Positions 17,058 to 25,840 of a DNA stretch of 64,000 nucleotides are shown piece after piece (within the stretch, counting starts at the first letter, position 1; the number at the start of each line of letters is the position of its first letter). Origin of the DNA: Elusimicrobiaceae bacterium (GTDB lineage: Bacteria > Elusimicrobiota > Elusimicrobia > Elusimicrobiales > Elusimicrobiaceae); the NCBI GenBank assembly GCA_017534965.1, contig JAFXVA010000006.1:24670-88669 (forward strand), in the 5' to 3' direction. Below the pieces are notes generated by a model. The model made no database searches, was not told where the DNA came from, and saw nothing but the letters and a program-made list of their open reading frames with translations. Both the position numbers and the translations under genes were made by a program.

Positions 17058-18758
17058 TTAGTTTTTCTCTTCCGAGTAATACTTGCGGTAATACCCATAT
17101 TCCCCGTAAGTTGTGCCGGATTTATAGCAATCGTTCAAAATACCGCCAAGAACTTTAACATTGGCTTGTTTTAAACGCTCTAAGGTAAACATAGCACTCT
17201 TAATAGGGGTTTTGCCCTGACGGGTAGCAAAAACTGCCTGAGGTATAATTTGGCCCCAAATAAAGGTATCTGCAACAGGCAAGGAAGCCGGGCAATCCAC
17301 AATTACTAAATCATAAGAAGTAGTAAGTTTTTCTACTAACTCTTTTAACAAAGGTGTGCTAAGAAGTTCAGAAGAATTGGCCGGGCGCGGACCTGAAGTT
17401 AAAACATATAAGTCTTTAACATCAGTTTTTTGAATATTTTTTTCAAATTTTTCTAAGGTATTTTCAGAAGCCCAAAGGGAACTTAAACCTTTTTCGTTTG
17501 AAAGTTTAAAAATTCTGTGTAAGCGGCCGCGTCTTAAATCGCCGTCAATTAACAAGACTTTTTTGCCAACTTGCGCAAAAGCCGCCGCAAGTGATGAGGA
17601 GAAGAAAGATTTACCTTCCCCCTGCAAAGAACTTGTAATAAGTAATGTTTTAATTTTATTTGCATTTAAGGAAAAGCTTAGCATTGTGCGGATATTGCGG
17701 ATATTTTCTGCCGTTAAGACATTACCTTCTTTTAACATAATGCGGTAATCTTCAAAACCTTTTTTCTGTTTTTCATGGGGAACAAAGCCAAGCAAAGGTA
17801 TTTTAAATTTATCTTCAATATCTTTAGCGGTTTTTGTTGTTTGGTCCAAAAATTCCAAAAGGAAAGTAATAAGCATACCAAGTAATACCCCGGACAAAAG
17901 GCCAATAGCAATATTAACCATTTTGCGAGGGCGATAAGGTTTTACAGGAACAACAGCTTCATCTACAATACGAACATTATTTGCAGAAAATTGACCCGAT
18001 AAATCAATTTTAATACTTTGTAAAAGTCTTTTTGTTTCCCTATCTATTGTTCTTTGGATAGCTTCAAGTTTCTTTCTAACAGCAATGACTTCCGGGTGAT
18101 TATCGGTATATTTTCCGAGCAATAAAGAAAGCTGGCTGGATGTTTCCATTTCCTCTCTTTTAAGACCTTTAATAAAATCACTATTAATAATTTGAGGTAA
18201 AGAATTTAAAAGTTCTTTTTGTTCGGGGCTTTGTTCTGTTGCTTCTAGAGCGGTTATAACTTCTGTTGCCATAGAAAGACGATTCTTAACATTTTGTTCT
18301 GTAAAAGATTTTGCTAAATAATTTGCAATTTTAGCCGCAAGTTGCGGGTCATAAGAAGAAATTGTTAAATTTAATAATCTTGAACGGGTAACCGGCTCTA
18401 TTTTAAGCGCTTTTTTTAAATTTTTCCAACCACCTGTGAATTCAGGTATTTCAACAAGGTTTAAATCTTGATAAACTTTTTCAAGTAAAGTTCTTGTTTC
18501 AAGTAATTGGTATTGAGTGCGGTAATAATCTTCATCACTGGTCCAAGAGCCAAAAGAAACTTGTTCAATCTTGCCGGAATTTTCTCTATCAATCATCATT
18601 AAGACGGAAGCTTTATAACGCGGCTGCATTAAAGTATTGATAAGAACGGCACTTAAAACACCTAAAAAAGCAACAAAGGCAATTAAACGCCAATGTTTTA
18701 AAAGAGCTTCAAAATAAAAAGATAAATCTAAAGTTTCTTCTTGATTATTATTTTCCAT
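17058..18758 (-). CDS. Polysaccharide co-polymerase / tyrosine autokinase (Wzc-like)
   Basis: 566 residues. N-terminal Wzz domain with membrane helices at about 25-45 and 283-303 around a periplasmic coiled coil, a PYRPRK Pro-rich motif before the second helix, then a BY-kinase domain: Walker A SSLQGEGKS (376-384), Walker A' LLIDGDLRRG (402-411) and Walker B LVIVDCPASLP. The C-terminus carries a cluster of seven tyrosines, the usual autophosphorylation site. It controls chain length and export of polysaccharide with Wza, encoded immediately upstream. Confidence 0.93.
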   Translation of the reverse strand: MENNNQEETLDLSFYFEALLKHWRLIAFVAFLGVLSAVLINTLMQPRYKASVLMMIDRENSGKIEQVSFGSWTSDEDYYRTQYQLLETRTLLEKVYQDLNLVEIPEFTGGWKNLKKALKIEPVTRSRLLNLTISSYDPQLAAKIANYLAKSFTEQNVKNRLSMATEVITALEATEQSPEQKELLNSLPQIINSDFIKGLKREEMETSSQLSLLLGKYTDNHPEVIAVRKKLEAIQRTIDRETKRLLQSIKIDLSGQFSANNVRIVDEAVVPVKPYRPRKMVNIAIGLLSGVLLGMLITFLLEFLDQTTKTAKDIEDKFKIPLLGFVPHEKQKKGFEDYRIMLKEGNVLTAENIRNIRTMLSFSLNANKIKTLLITSSLQGEGKSFFSSSLAAAFAQVGKKVLLIDGDLRRGRLHRIFKLSNEKGLSSLWASENTLEKFEKNIQKTDVKDLYVLTSGPRPANSSELLSTPLLKELVEKLTTSYDLVIVDCPASLPVADTFIWGQIIPQAVFATRQGKTPIKSAMFTLERLKQANVKVLGGILNDCYKSGTTYGEYGYYRKYYSEEKN

Positions 18759-18776
18759 AATTATATTACCTGCTAA

Positions 18777-19418
18777 CTAAAATAGACTTTGCGGAACAAA
18801 TACGACATCACCCGGTTTTAAAGTGATATCAAGTTGTTTTTTGCCGTCTTTTGTAATTTGGCTTACATCAACTTCTATAGAGCGTTGAACGCCATTTTCC
18901 ATACGTAAAATTTTGACTTTTGATACTGCGGCAATATCAGTAAATCCGCCGGCGGAAGTTATGGCTTCAAGCAAAGTCATATTTTTTTCCGGCGGTATAG
19001 GTATAGAGGAAGGTTTTTTTACCTGTCCTAAAACATATAAAGTCTTATTTGCATATTCTTTAATTAGAATAGAAACGGAAGGATTTTTTAAATAAGATCT
19101 CAAACGTTCTTCAACCTTATTTTCTGCCTGGCTTATGTTTAAACCTGCAATTTTAATATTACCGATTAAAGGGAAAGCTATTGTTCCTTGACTGGATATT
19201 CTTAAGGTTCTATCCATATCTTCTTCTTTATAGACTTGTAATTCTACTAAATCTCCGGGTTGTAATAAATAATCGGAAGATTCTTTTAAGGAGGCAAGTT
19301 CAGCAGCTATATCTTTAGCGCTGGAATTGACAACTTTATTTTTAACATTTGCCTTTGTAGTGCAACCGGCTAATATAATAAATAAAGTAATAAATATAAT
19401 ATTAACTTTTCTAAACAT
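18777..19418 (-). CDS. Polysaccharide export lipoprotein (Wza-like)
   Basis: 213 residues. A lipobox ILAGC marks it as a lipoprotein, followed by the Poly_export domain (YLLQPGDLVELQVYKEED) and SLBB-type repeats (LYVLGQVKKPSSIPIPP). Shorter than E. coli Wza, so the outer-membrane helical barrel is probably minimal or absent. It forms the export channel with the Wzc-like protein downstream. A TATAAT box sits 6 nt before its ATG, so it likely has its own leaderless transcript despite following the O-antigen ligase gene. Confidence 0.9.
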   Translation of the reverse strand: MFRKVNIIFITLFIILAGCTTKANVKNKVVNSSAKDIAAELASLKESSDYLLQPGDLVELQVYKEEDMDRTLRISSQGTIAFPLIGNIKIAGLNISQAENKVEERLRSYLKNPSVSILIKEYANKTLYVLGQVKKPSSIPIPPEKNMTLLEAITSAGGFTDIAAVSKVKILRMENGVQRSIEVDVSQITKDGKKQLDITLKPGDVVFVPQSLF

Positions 19419-19424
19419 AATTAT

Positions 19425-19430
19425 ATTATA
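19425..19430 (-). promoter_or_regulatory. -10 box for the wza-like gene
   Basis: TATAAT on the minus strand ends 6 nt before the ATG at 19418; no ribosome site fits between. Leaderless start inferred. Confidence 0.5.
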
Positions 19431-19435
19431 CTAAA

Positions 19436-21043
19436 TTATTTAGTGATTACAAAGAATTGAGATATTTGCTTATCTTTTGGATATTTCTGCAGATATTTTT
19501 TAGATAAATTATGGGTTTTTTCCTTTATTTGCTGGCGTTCTTCTTCTGTTAACTCTTTACTTAAAGAAGTCTTGTAATTAGCCAAAAGAACCCTTTTTAT
19601 AAATACCGGGGAAGGATATATATTTATATCTCTTGAAAGTTGCTCCACTTGTATTTGAGGGCTCAATTTTCTGGCAAATGCAAAACTACGCCATGTTCTA
19701 AAATATTGGAGATTAGCAAAAAGCAACCCTAAACTTATTAAGATAAGCACTATTTTAACAGGTAAATAGAGTTTCGCTTCTTTTACATTCTTATCAAATG
19801 AAGCCGCACTTGTAAAAACTAACAAACAAAAGAATAAAAGGGCGCAAGCCGGTAAATGAAAAGGAAAATCTATTAAAGCCGTAAAGGAAAACCCTACAAG
19901 CCCGCCACAAATTATTGCCAAACGTAATTGCTTTTTAGGTTCTAAACCTTTAAATAATTTACATAACTTAAATACAATAGCCCCTATAAACACAATAATT
20001 ATAGTGCCAAAGAGATAACCGAAACTCAATAGTAATTCAAGCCAATCATTATGTAAATATCTGGGAAAGCCCTTTAAAGAAACTTTTAAATATGCATCAA
20101 TAGCGGCACTAAAAGCATCAAAACCAACCCCTGTCCAAGGAAAATCTTTTAACATATCAAAGGCGGAGCCATATAACAAAAGTCTTGATTTATCTGAAAA
20201 AGTGCCAAATTCCCTTAATCCTATATAGGAACTATATTGAATTATAAGACCGATTATTCCGCCAAAAATAAAAATAGTCGCTATCAAGTAAATAATTTTG
20301 GACCATTTTTCTTTTTTAAGATATAAAATACCCATGAAAAGAATGGTAAACAGGCCCAAAAATAAAGCAATTACTCCCCCACGGGAATGAGCAAAAAGCA
20401 CCCCTATAAACAAAATAGCACTAAGGGTTAAATACCATATATTTTTATGAGGTAAACGCTGTTTTTTATCCAAAATAAAATGCGGCAACCATAATAAAAG
20501 AGAAATGAAGAAACCTGCCATTACAAATTGCGAGCCATTATTTCTGCTTGCAAAAGGTCCAAAGGAAGAAAGCATAGAAACCCCTCTAAAAAGATTTATA
20601 TATTCCCCTTTTTGCCAATTAATTCCAATCAAACCGACAATAACCGCACCTATCGTTAGAATAAGGGCAATTATTTTTATTTCTTTTGTTCTTTCTATTA
20701 TTTGGGTTAAAGCGAAATAAAGTAAAGATAACGAAAACAACAAAGAAAGCCCCTCTAAACTATAATAACGGCACAAAGTAAAAGGCAAAAAACTTGGCTT
20801 TTGCATAAAATTATGTTGATTCAGTAATTGAAGCAAGCTAAGAATCACAATGAAACCAAGCAAAATAAGTATTGTTTTTGAAAGAGAAGTATAACAAAAA
20901 TGGTGCTTTTTTAATAAGATAAACCAGGCAAGAGAAAGACAGGTTATGTTAAACACCAAAAGGCCCCAAGGTTCGCTGCCCCCAAAAGCCAAAGCAGAAA
21001 AAAGGACCAAAAAAGCAAAAATTAAATAATAATAAATCTTCAT
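19436..21043 (-). CDS. O-antigen ligase family membrane protein
   Basis: 535 residues, about twelve membrane segments, with the Wzy_C/O-antigen ligase region around FAHSRGGVIALFLG and the following periplasmic loop (TGVGFDAFSAA, then LHNDWLELLLSFG). These enzymes polymerise or ligate undecaprenyl-linked glycans on the periplasmic side. The soluble C-terminal piece (about 450-535) is Lys/Gln-rich. It stands with Wza and Wzc-like genes on the minus strand, back to back with the epimerase-glycosyltransferase operon, so a polymerase for the same exopolysaccharide is likely. Confidence 0.87.
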   Translation of the reverse strand: MKIYYYLIFAFLVLFSALAFGGSEPWGLLVFNITCLSLAWFILLKKHHFCYTSLSKTILILLGFIVILSLLQLLNQHNFMQKPSFLPFTLCRYYSLEGLSLLFSLSLLYFALTQIIERTKEIKIIALILTIGAVIVGLIGINWQKGEYINLFRGVSMLSSFGPFASRNNGSQFVMAGFFISLLLWLPHFILDKKQRLPHKNIWYLTLSAILFIGVLFAHSRGGVIALFLGLFTILFMGILYLKKEKWSKIIYLIATIFIFGGIIGLIIQYSSYIGLREFGTFSDKSRLLLYGSAFDMLKDFPWTGVGFDAFSAAIDAYLKVSLKGFPRYLHNDWLELLLSFGYLFGTIIIVFIGAIVFKLCKLFKGLEPKKQLRLAIICGGLVGFSFTALIDFPFHLPACALLFFCLLVFTSAASFDKNVKEAKLYLPVKIVLILISLGLLFANLQYFRTWRSFAFARKLSPQIQVEQLSRDINIYPSPVFIKRVLLANYKTSLSKELTEEERQQIKEKTHNLSKKYLQKYPKDKQISQFFVITK

Positions 21044-21172
21044 ATTCTTAGTATATTGTATAAAATTTCGCCGATGCTTGCCATTTTTAGGGGCATTTTA
21101 CTATACAAGATAGAATTTTAGATTTAATTTGTGATAAACTGATTCCAAACATTATATTATTTAATAAAATGC

Positions 21173-21178
21173 TAAAAT
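21173..21178 (+). promoter_or_regulatory. -10 box for the epimerase operon
   Basis: TAAAAT ends 6 nt before the ATG at 21185; a second TATAAT at 21178-21183 lies too close to the ATG to serve it. Leaderless start inferred. Confidence 0.4.
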
Positions 21179-21184
21179 ATAATT

Positions 21185-22126
21185 ATGGAAATAAAGGGGA
21201 AGTTTACTTGGCTTATTACGGGCGGAGCCGGCTTTATCGGCTCGCATATTGCCCATTTACTCATCCAAAAAAACCAAAAAGTAATTGTTTTTGATAATCT
21301 TTCAACAGGCAATTTAAGCAATTTGGAAGATATAAAAAACGATATTATCTTTATAAAGGGCGATATTACACAGAAAAAAGATTTAGAAAAATTACCCAAA
21401 GATATTGACTATATCTTACATTTAGCGGCACAAATATCCGTTCCGCAAAGCATGGAAAATCCCCAAGAAACACTTTTTACCAACATTCAAGGCACTTTAA
21501 ATATTTTGGAATTTGCCCAAAAAATAAATGCAAAAAAAGTGGTTTTATCTTCTTCAGCGGCAATTTACGGAGATAAAACTTTACCCCCTTGTAAAGAAAG
21601 TGCCACCCCTGCTTGCCAAAGCCCTTATGCTTTAAGCAAATTACAGAGTGAAGAAATGTTAAAAATGTATAATTTACTCTATAATTTACCGACAGTAACC
21701 TTGCGTTATTTTAATGTCTTTGGCCCAAGACAAAACCCAAACAGCATTTATGCTACGGTTATTGCCAAATTTGTGGACTGCTTTATCAAAAAACAACCTC
21801 TTACCATCTTTGGTGATGGTTTACAAACACGCGATTTCGTTTTTGTTAAAGATATAGCAAGAGCAAATATCTTTGCTGCTTTTAATCTTGATAAATGCGA
21901 AATTTATAATGTTGCCACGGGAAGCCATTACAATTTGCTTGAACTTGTAGATATTTTAAGCAATTTATTTGGTTATAAAATACAAATCAATTTTGCCCCG
22001 ACAAGACCAGGCGATATTAAAGCAAGTTTTGCAGATATTTCCAAAATAGCCAAAGTAGGTTTTAAACCTGATTATACTTTACAAACAGGTCTAAAGGAAA
22101 CACTTGAAACTATGAGGGTTCTATGA
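21185..22126 (+). CDS. NAD-dependent sugar-nucleotide epimerase/dehydratase
   Basis: 313 residues, extended SDR family. Rossmann motif TGGAGFIGSH near residue 13, catalytic SSAAIYG and YALSK (Tyr-x3-Lys), then NVFGPRQNP and RDFVFVKDIA as in UDP-glucose 4-epimerases (GalE/WbpP-like). It supplies a sugar nucleotide for the polysaccharide; the exact epimer is not known. Its TGA overlaps the ATG of the sugar-phosphate transferase (ATGA), so the two are translationally coupled. Confidence 0.9.
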   Translation: MEIKGKFTWLITGGAGFIGSHIAHLLIQKNQKVIVFDNLSTGNLSNLEDIKNDIIFIKGDITQKKDLEKLPKDIDYILHLAAQISVPQSMENPQETLFTNIQGTLNILEFAQKINAKKVVLSSSAAIYGDKTLPPCKESATPACQSPYALSKLQSEEMLKMYNLLYNLPTVTLRYFNVFGPRQNPNSIYATVIAKFVDCFIKKQPLTIFGDGLQTRDFVFVKDIARANIFAAFNLDKCEIYNVATGSHYNLLELVDILSNLFGYKIQINFAPTRPGDIKASFADISKIAKVGFKPDYTLQTGLKETLETMRVL

Positions 22127-23442
22127 ATAGATTTTTCTTTTTCTTTTTAGACTTCCTTATTTATTTGACGCTTATTGCCGTTCTTGTTGTCTTTAGACAT
22201 GGGGAACTTCGCTCGGTTTATTTCTTTCAAAATTGTCAAATACTTGTGCCTCTTTTTCTATTAATTTCCGTAATTTTAGATATTTTTTCTTTTTACGACT
22301 TAAATTTACTTAAAAAAAGTCGCACCGATTATAAAAATATTTTGATTGCTTTTATTATTTCTCTTTTTGCCTCGGCTGCTTTCATTTATTTTATAGCCCC
22401 TATTTTAAATATTGCTACCCCTAAATTTGTTTTACTTGGCGTATTTGTTTTATATTTCTGCTGGACTTATGTTTCGCGCAAAATCTATTCAAAATTTACT
22501 TTTAGCAAAACTAATATTTTGATTTTTGGCAAAAGCCGCACAATAAATGCTATTAAAAAAGAAATTGATAATTCCGTCCATTATAATATTGTAGGTGAAT
22601 ACGAAACAGCCAAAGCAGATATTGATTATCCCAGTAATGTGGATGAAATATTAATTGCAAGCAAATTATTTAAACAAGATAGCGCCTCTTGGGATATTAT
22701 TGCTCAAAAATTGCTTATGAAAGGTTACCTTTTGACTACCGATTTAATAATGTATGAAAAAGTCTGTAAAAAAATCTCCAAAGAAGGCATAAAAGATACC
22801 ATGTGGCTACTGCGCGGTATTGCTTCCAGGCAAGATAGCGATATCTCCCATGTAATAAAACGTATATTAGATTTTGCCTTTGCTCTTGTTTTACTGCCTT
22901 TCTTCTTGCCGGTAATGGCCTTTGTGTATGTTTTAATAAAAGTTGTGGACCGCTTTGACCCTATTTTTAAACAAGAGCGCGTAGGGAAATTGGAAAAAGA
23001 TATTTATATTTATAAATTTAGAACTATGAAACCCGGAACGGAAAACATAACAAGACTAGGTTCAATTTTAAGAAGATTCCGCCTTGACGAAGTGCCCCAA
23101 CTTTTAAATATTTTAAAGGGTGATATTTCTATTGTCGGCCCCCGCCCTTTAGGCAAAGAAGATAACCAGATTTTAAATAAATATGTGCCAAGTCATGCAG
23201 TAAGAAGTATCATTAAACCCGGCCTTACGGGTTGGGCTCAACTTAATTTTAAAGCACCGCCCAATTATTCTGTTGTAAATATAGTTGAAAATGATACTTT
23301 AAATGACCAAATCTTTGATGCTGCTTTTAAACGTCTTGCTTATGATGTTTGGTATATTAAAAATCAAAGTTTCTTTTTAGATTTAGAAATTATTTTAAAA
23401 ACCGCAAAACGCGCATTTATAAAGGATAGCCATGTATCGTAA
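22123..23442 (+). CDS. Exopolysaccharide priming glycosyl-1-phosphate transferase
   Basis: 439 residues. Four N-terminal membrane helices, a CoA-binding-like middle domain (FGKSRTINAI), a fifth membrane segment, then the bacterial sugar transferase domain with KRILDFAFALVLL, YKFRTMKPG, RRFRLDEVPQLLNILKGD and VGPRPLG. WcaJ/WbaP-like enzymes start repeat-unit assembly by moving hexose-1-phosphate onto undecaprenyl phosphate in the inner membrane. It overlaps genes on both sides (4 and 11 nt). Confidence 0.93.
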   Translation: MNRFFFFFLDFLIYLTLIAVLVVFRHGELRSVYFFQNCQILVPLFLLISVILDIFSFYDLNLLKKSRTDYKNILIAFIISLFASAAFIYFIAPILNIATPKFVLLGVFVLYFCWTYVSRKIYSKFTFSKTNILIFGKSRTINAIKKEIDNSVHYNIVGEYETAKADIDYPSNVDEILIASKLFKQDSASWDIIAQKLLMKGYLLTTDLIMYEKVCKKISKEGIKDTMWLLRGIASRQDSDISHVIKRILDFAFALVLLPFFLPVMAFVYVLIKVVDRFDPIFKQERVGKLEKDIYIYKFRTMKPGTENITRLGSILRRFRLDEVPQLLNILKGDISIVGPRPLGKEDNQILNKYVPSHAVRSIIKPGLTGWAQLNFKAPPNYSVVNIVENDTLNDQIFDAAFKRLAYDVWYIKNQSFFLDLEIILKTAKRAFIKDSHVS

Positions 23443-24415
23443 AATATCATTAATCACTTGTTTTATATTTTTGAGTTGCTATGCTTTAGCAATTCCTCTT
23501 TGTATGTATGGCGTAAATACAGACGAAGATATTAAAGCTGTTAAAAAAGCCGGCTTTAATTGCTTTCAAACTTACACTCAAGATTTTGAAACTTTAAAAA
23601 ATCTTGCTACTGAAGCAAAAAAACAAAATATAAAAGCTGTTTTTTATCCAAACAAAATAACTACCGAAGAGCAAATAAATCAGGCAAATACTTGGCCTAT
23701 GCTTGCCTGGTATATTTACGACGAACCGGATGTTCAGAAACTTGACCCGACAAAAGTAAAAAACACAAATACCGAAGTAAAAAATAAATTTAAAAATGCC
23801 CCAACGGCTCTAGTTATCGGCCAAGGCAAAACCCGCCTTAACTATTATAATATTGCTGATATTTTGATGGTGGATTGGTATCCTGTTCCGCATTTAGAAC
23901 TTATAAGTTTCGGTAAACAACTTGCCCTTGCAAAAGCACGTCTTGAGCCAAAAACAGATTTTTGGGGTGTCGTTCAAGCTTTTAATTGGAAAGATTATAA
24001 ACAATACCGCAAAGATAATGACAGAATAGGCCGTTTCCCAACTGAAGAAGAAATTAATTTTATGTCCTGGCAGGGCATTGTAAACGGGGCAAATGGGCTG
24101 TTTTATTATTCCTTTAACACCGGCGGAAGAAAATTAGATTCTTATTCCCCCGAAGTTTGGCAAGCCCTTAAAAACACTTTAAAAGAAATTAAAAAATTTA
24201 GTTATTTTATAGATAAAGGTAAAGCAATTAACCCGCCTTTTACATTACCAAAACATCTTGAAAACAGAACCTGGTATTATAAACACCAATACTACACTTT
24301 AATAGTAAACACTTCTGATAAAAATGTAAAAATGTCTCTGCCGAACAAAGCAAAAGTTTTATTTGGCACACAACCCATAGAACCCCATAAAATTTTAATA
24401 ATAAAGTATAAATAG
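23432..24415 (+). CDS. Secreted glycosidase-like TIM-barrel protein
   Basis: 327 residues with a signal peptide (ISLITCFIFLSCYALA). The mature start CMYGVNTDEDIKAVKKAGFN and the motif AWYIYDEPD, an acidic pair at a strand end, resemble clan GH-A glycoside hydrolases; VDWYPVP and MSWQGIVNGANGLFYYSF follow the same pattern. The family is not pinned down. Its place as third gene of the polysaccharide operon suggests it trims or degrades the same glycan in the periplasm, as many capsule loci encode a hydrolase. Ends in a strong terminator. Confidence 0.75.
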   Translation: MYRKISLITCFIFLSCYALAIPLCMYGVNTDEDIKAVKKAGFNCFQTYTQDFETLKNLATEAKKQNIKAVFYPNKITTEEQINQANTWPMLAWYIYDEPDVQKLDPTKVKNTNTEVKNKFKNAPTALVIGQGKTRLNYYNIADILMVDWYPVPHLELISFGKQLALAKARLEPKTDFWGVVQAFNWKDYKQYRKDNDRIGRFPTEEEINFMSWQGIVNGANGLFYYSFNTGGRKLDSYSPEVWQALKNTLKEIKKFSYFIDKGKAINPPFTLPKHLENRTWYYKHQYYTLIVNTSDKNVKMSLPNKAKVLFGTQPIEPHKILIIKYK

Positions 24416-24419
24416 AAAA

Positions 24420-24447
24420 AACCCCGCTATTTTTTAATAGCGGGGTT
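24420..24447. terminator. Bidirectional terminator
   Basis: Perfect 12-bp stem AACCCCGCTATT / AATAGCGGGGTT with a TTTT loop, between convergent genes. Confidence 0.85.
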
Positions 24448-24468
24448 TTGGATGAAATTATTTTAAAC

Positions 24469-25278
24469 TTAGTAATACCAATCACCCCATAAATTGCACT
24501 CATCCCCTGATATTTCGTAGCAATCTCTTTTTTGCCCTTCTCCATCATATTGTTCCATAGAATTATAACTTTGGCAAAATCCATTTACGGAATCACTAGC
24601 TGCACAATTTTTATAAGTAATAGAGGTTGTATTGCCTTCTTCATCATATTCTTCATAAGACATACTGCAGTTTATATTACCGCTAGGTTTGCCAGATATC
24701 CAAGCAGAATAGTTGCATACTGAAGTTTCCCTTATACCGTTATTATCTCTTGTATAACAACTCGTTACTATCAATTGCCCTCCTACACAGTCATCCCATG
24801 GAATTTCATCTGCAGGTCCATAATCTTGGCCTTCCTCAAGTCCAAGATCAATACATGTTTTATTTTCTATAGGTCGGCAATAAATCTTGTTCGTATTATA
24901 ATCTACGGAAAGTTCATATTTTTTATCCTCAGCAACATTTTTACGTGTAGCAATTGCTACTTCCTTTTCATCACCATAAACTTTGTAAGTAAAATATTCA
25001 CTTTCAAAAGTATTACCAGTGGCAACTTCATTAGTTGATTCATCTTTTAAAGAGATGTCTAAAAGTTCAATTTCATCAGTATAGTGAGCTGTTGCAAGCT
25101 TATGAGCATTTTGAGCCTTAGCAATAGACCCTAAATTTGCTATAGGGCCGGCAGCTCTGCTTCTTTCTACAGAACGCATATAGCTAGGCAAAGCAATTGC
25201 CGCAAGAACACCAATTATCATAACTGCTACTAATATTTCTATAAGAGTGAAACCCTTTTTCTTATTATTCTTCTTCAT
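24469..25278 (-). CDS. Type IV prepilin-like protein with long Cys-rich C-terminus
   Basis: 269 residues. The leader KKNNKKKG|FTLIEILV fits prepilin peptidase cleavage before Phe, with Glu at +5, followed by the usual hydrophobic alpha1 helix and ALPSYMRSVERSRA. The rest is unusual: about 130 C-terminal residues rich in Cys, Tyr, Asp and Asn (YEEYDEEGNT, EQYDGEGQKRDCYEISGDEC), suggesting a disulfide-rich surface head. It is monocistronic with a strong promoter (25343-25371) and an AAGGAG site, as expected of an abundant pilin or pseudopilin. PilT is encoded about 11 kb away. Confidence 0.88.
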   Translation of the reverse strand: MKKNNKKKGFTLIEILVAVMIIGVLAAIALPSYMRSVERSRAAGPIANLGSIAKAQNAHKLATAHYTDEIELLDISLKDESTNEVATGNTFESEYFTYKVYGDEKEVAIATRKNVAEDKKYELSVDYNTNKIYCRPIENKTCIDLGLEEGQDYGPADEIPWDDCVGGQLIVTSCYTRDNNGIRETSVCNYSAWISGKPSGNINCSMSYEEYDEEGNTTSITYKNCAASDSVNGFCQSYNSMEQYDGEGQKRDCYEISGDECNLWGDWYY

Positions 25279-25342
25279 AATTATCTCCTTATTAAGTAGT
25301 TTCTATCAAAATTTTAAGTTCATATAAAAACATTGTACTTAT

Positions 25343-25371
25343 AGTATATACCACATTTTTCATTTTGACAA
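25343..25371 (-). promoter_or_regulatory. Sigma-70-type promoter of the prepilin gene
   Basis: On the minus strand TTGTCA (25371-25366) and TATACT (25348-25343) are separated by 17 nt. The transcript would start near 25336, leaving a leader of roughly 58 nt with AAGGAG before the ATG. Confidence 0.7.
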
Positions 25372-25535
25372 GTAGTAAAAAATTTTCACTCGTAAATTGT
25401 TAAGTAAATTACGTCTATTTTAAGGATTTTGCGGTTAGATAAGGCGAAAAATATTGCATAAAAGGCACAGGATTTTGGAGATAGTTTTAATTTTTTTCTT
25501 ATAAAAAGACTAAAAGAGCGCGTGCAGATTATCAA
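25372..25535. other. AT-rich intergenic stretch, no feature seen
   Basis: Part of the 562-nt gap between the prepilin and tuf. Beyond the prepilin promoter on its left and repeats B2 and A1 on its right, I see no gene, RNA or clear hairpin here. Confidence 0.5.
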
Positions 25536-25596
25536 GTATTTTGATTTTAGAGAAGGCTTGCCGAGCGAAGTATATCACGAGGGGGTGGCAACCCCG
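25536..25596. repeat. Palindromic intergenic repeat B2
   Basis: Second copy of the B family (see 3979-4078): same GTATTTTG start, TTAGAG, the 18-nt block CCGAGCGAAGTATATCAC, and hairpin GGGGT-GGCA-ACCCC (25582-25595). Relative to B1 the second stem position from the loop is G-C instead of C-G, so pairing is kept. The right-hand inverted repeat of B1 is missing. Confidence 0.65.
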
Positions 25597-25640
25597 AATT
25601 TTAATTTCACAGTTCAAATAAAGACAAGCAGAGTATATAG

Positions 25641-25790
25641 ATTTGCAAGGATTTTTTAGGCACAATTTCATTGTGCCGACCTATTTTTTATTTTCTTTAA
25701 GATGAGGTATAGTTAGTTTACACGCCCGTAAGGGCGGTGCTATCCGAAATCTTAAAAAAATAGAAAAGAGGAAAAAAGCCGACGCAAAAA
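25641..25790. repeat. Dispersed double-hairpin repeat A1
   Basis: About 150 nt, closely matching 28141-28292 and, inverted, 60470-60614. Hairpin 1 is GGCACAAT-TTC-ATTGTGCC (25659-25677). Hairpin 2 is closed by TTTAAGAT (25696-25703) and ATCTTAAA (25749-25756), with GGTATAG/CTATCC and CGCCC/GGGCG nested inside. Its right end touches the tuf terminator. No coding capacity. Confidence 0.75.
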
Positions 25791-25820
25791 GAAAAGCCCC
25801 ACATTTCTGCGGGGCTTTTC
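25791..25820 (-). terminator. Terminator of tuf
   Basis: GAAAAGCCCC pairs with GGGGCTTTTC around a 10-nt loop; on the minus strand a T-rich tract follows. It ends the tRNA-tuf transcript. Confidence 0.8.
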
Positions 25821-25840
25821 TGTTCTGATTAGAGAGATTT

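Noticed and set aside
25641..25790. Integron attC site
   Set aside because: The nested palindrome suggested it, but the RYYYAAC/GTTRRRY core sites are absent and no integrase is seen.
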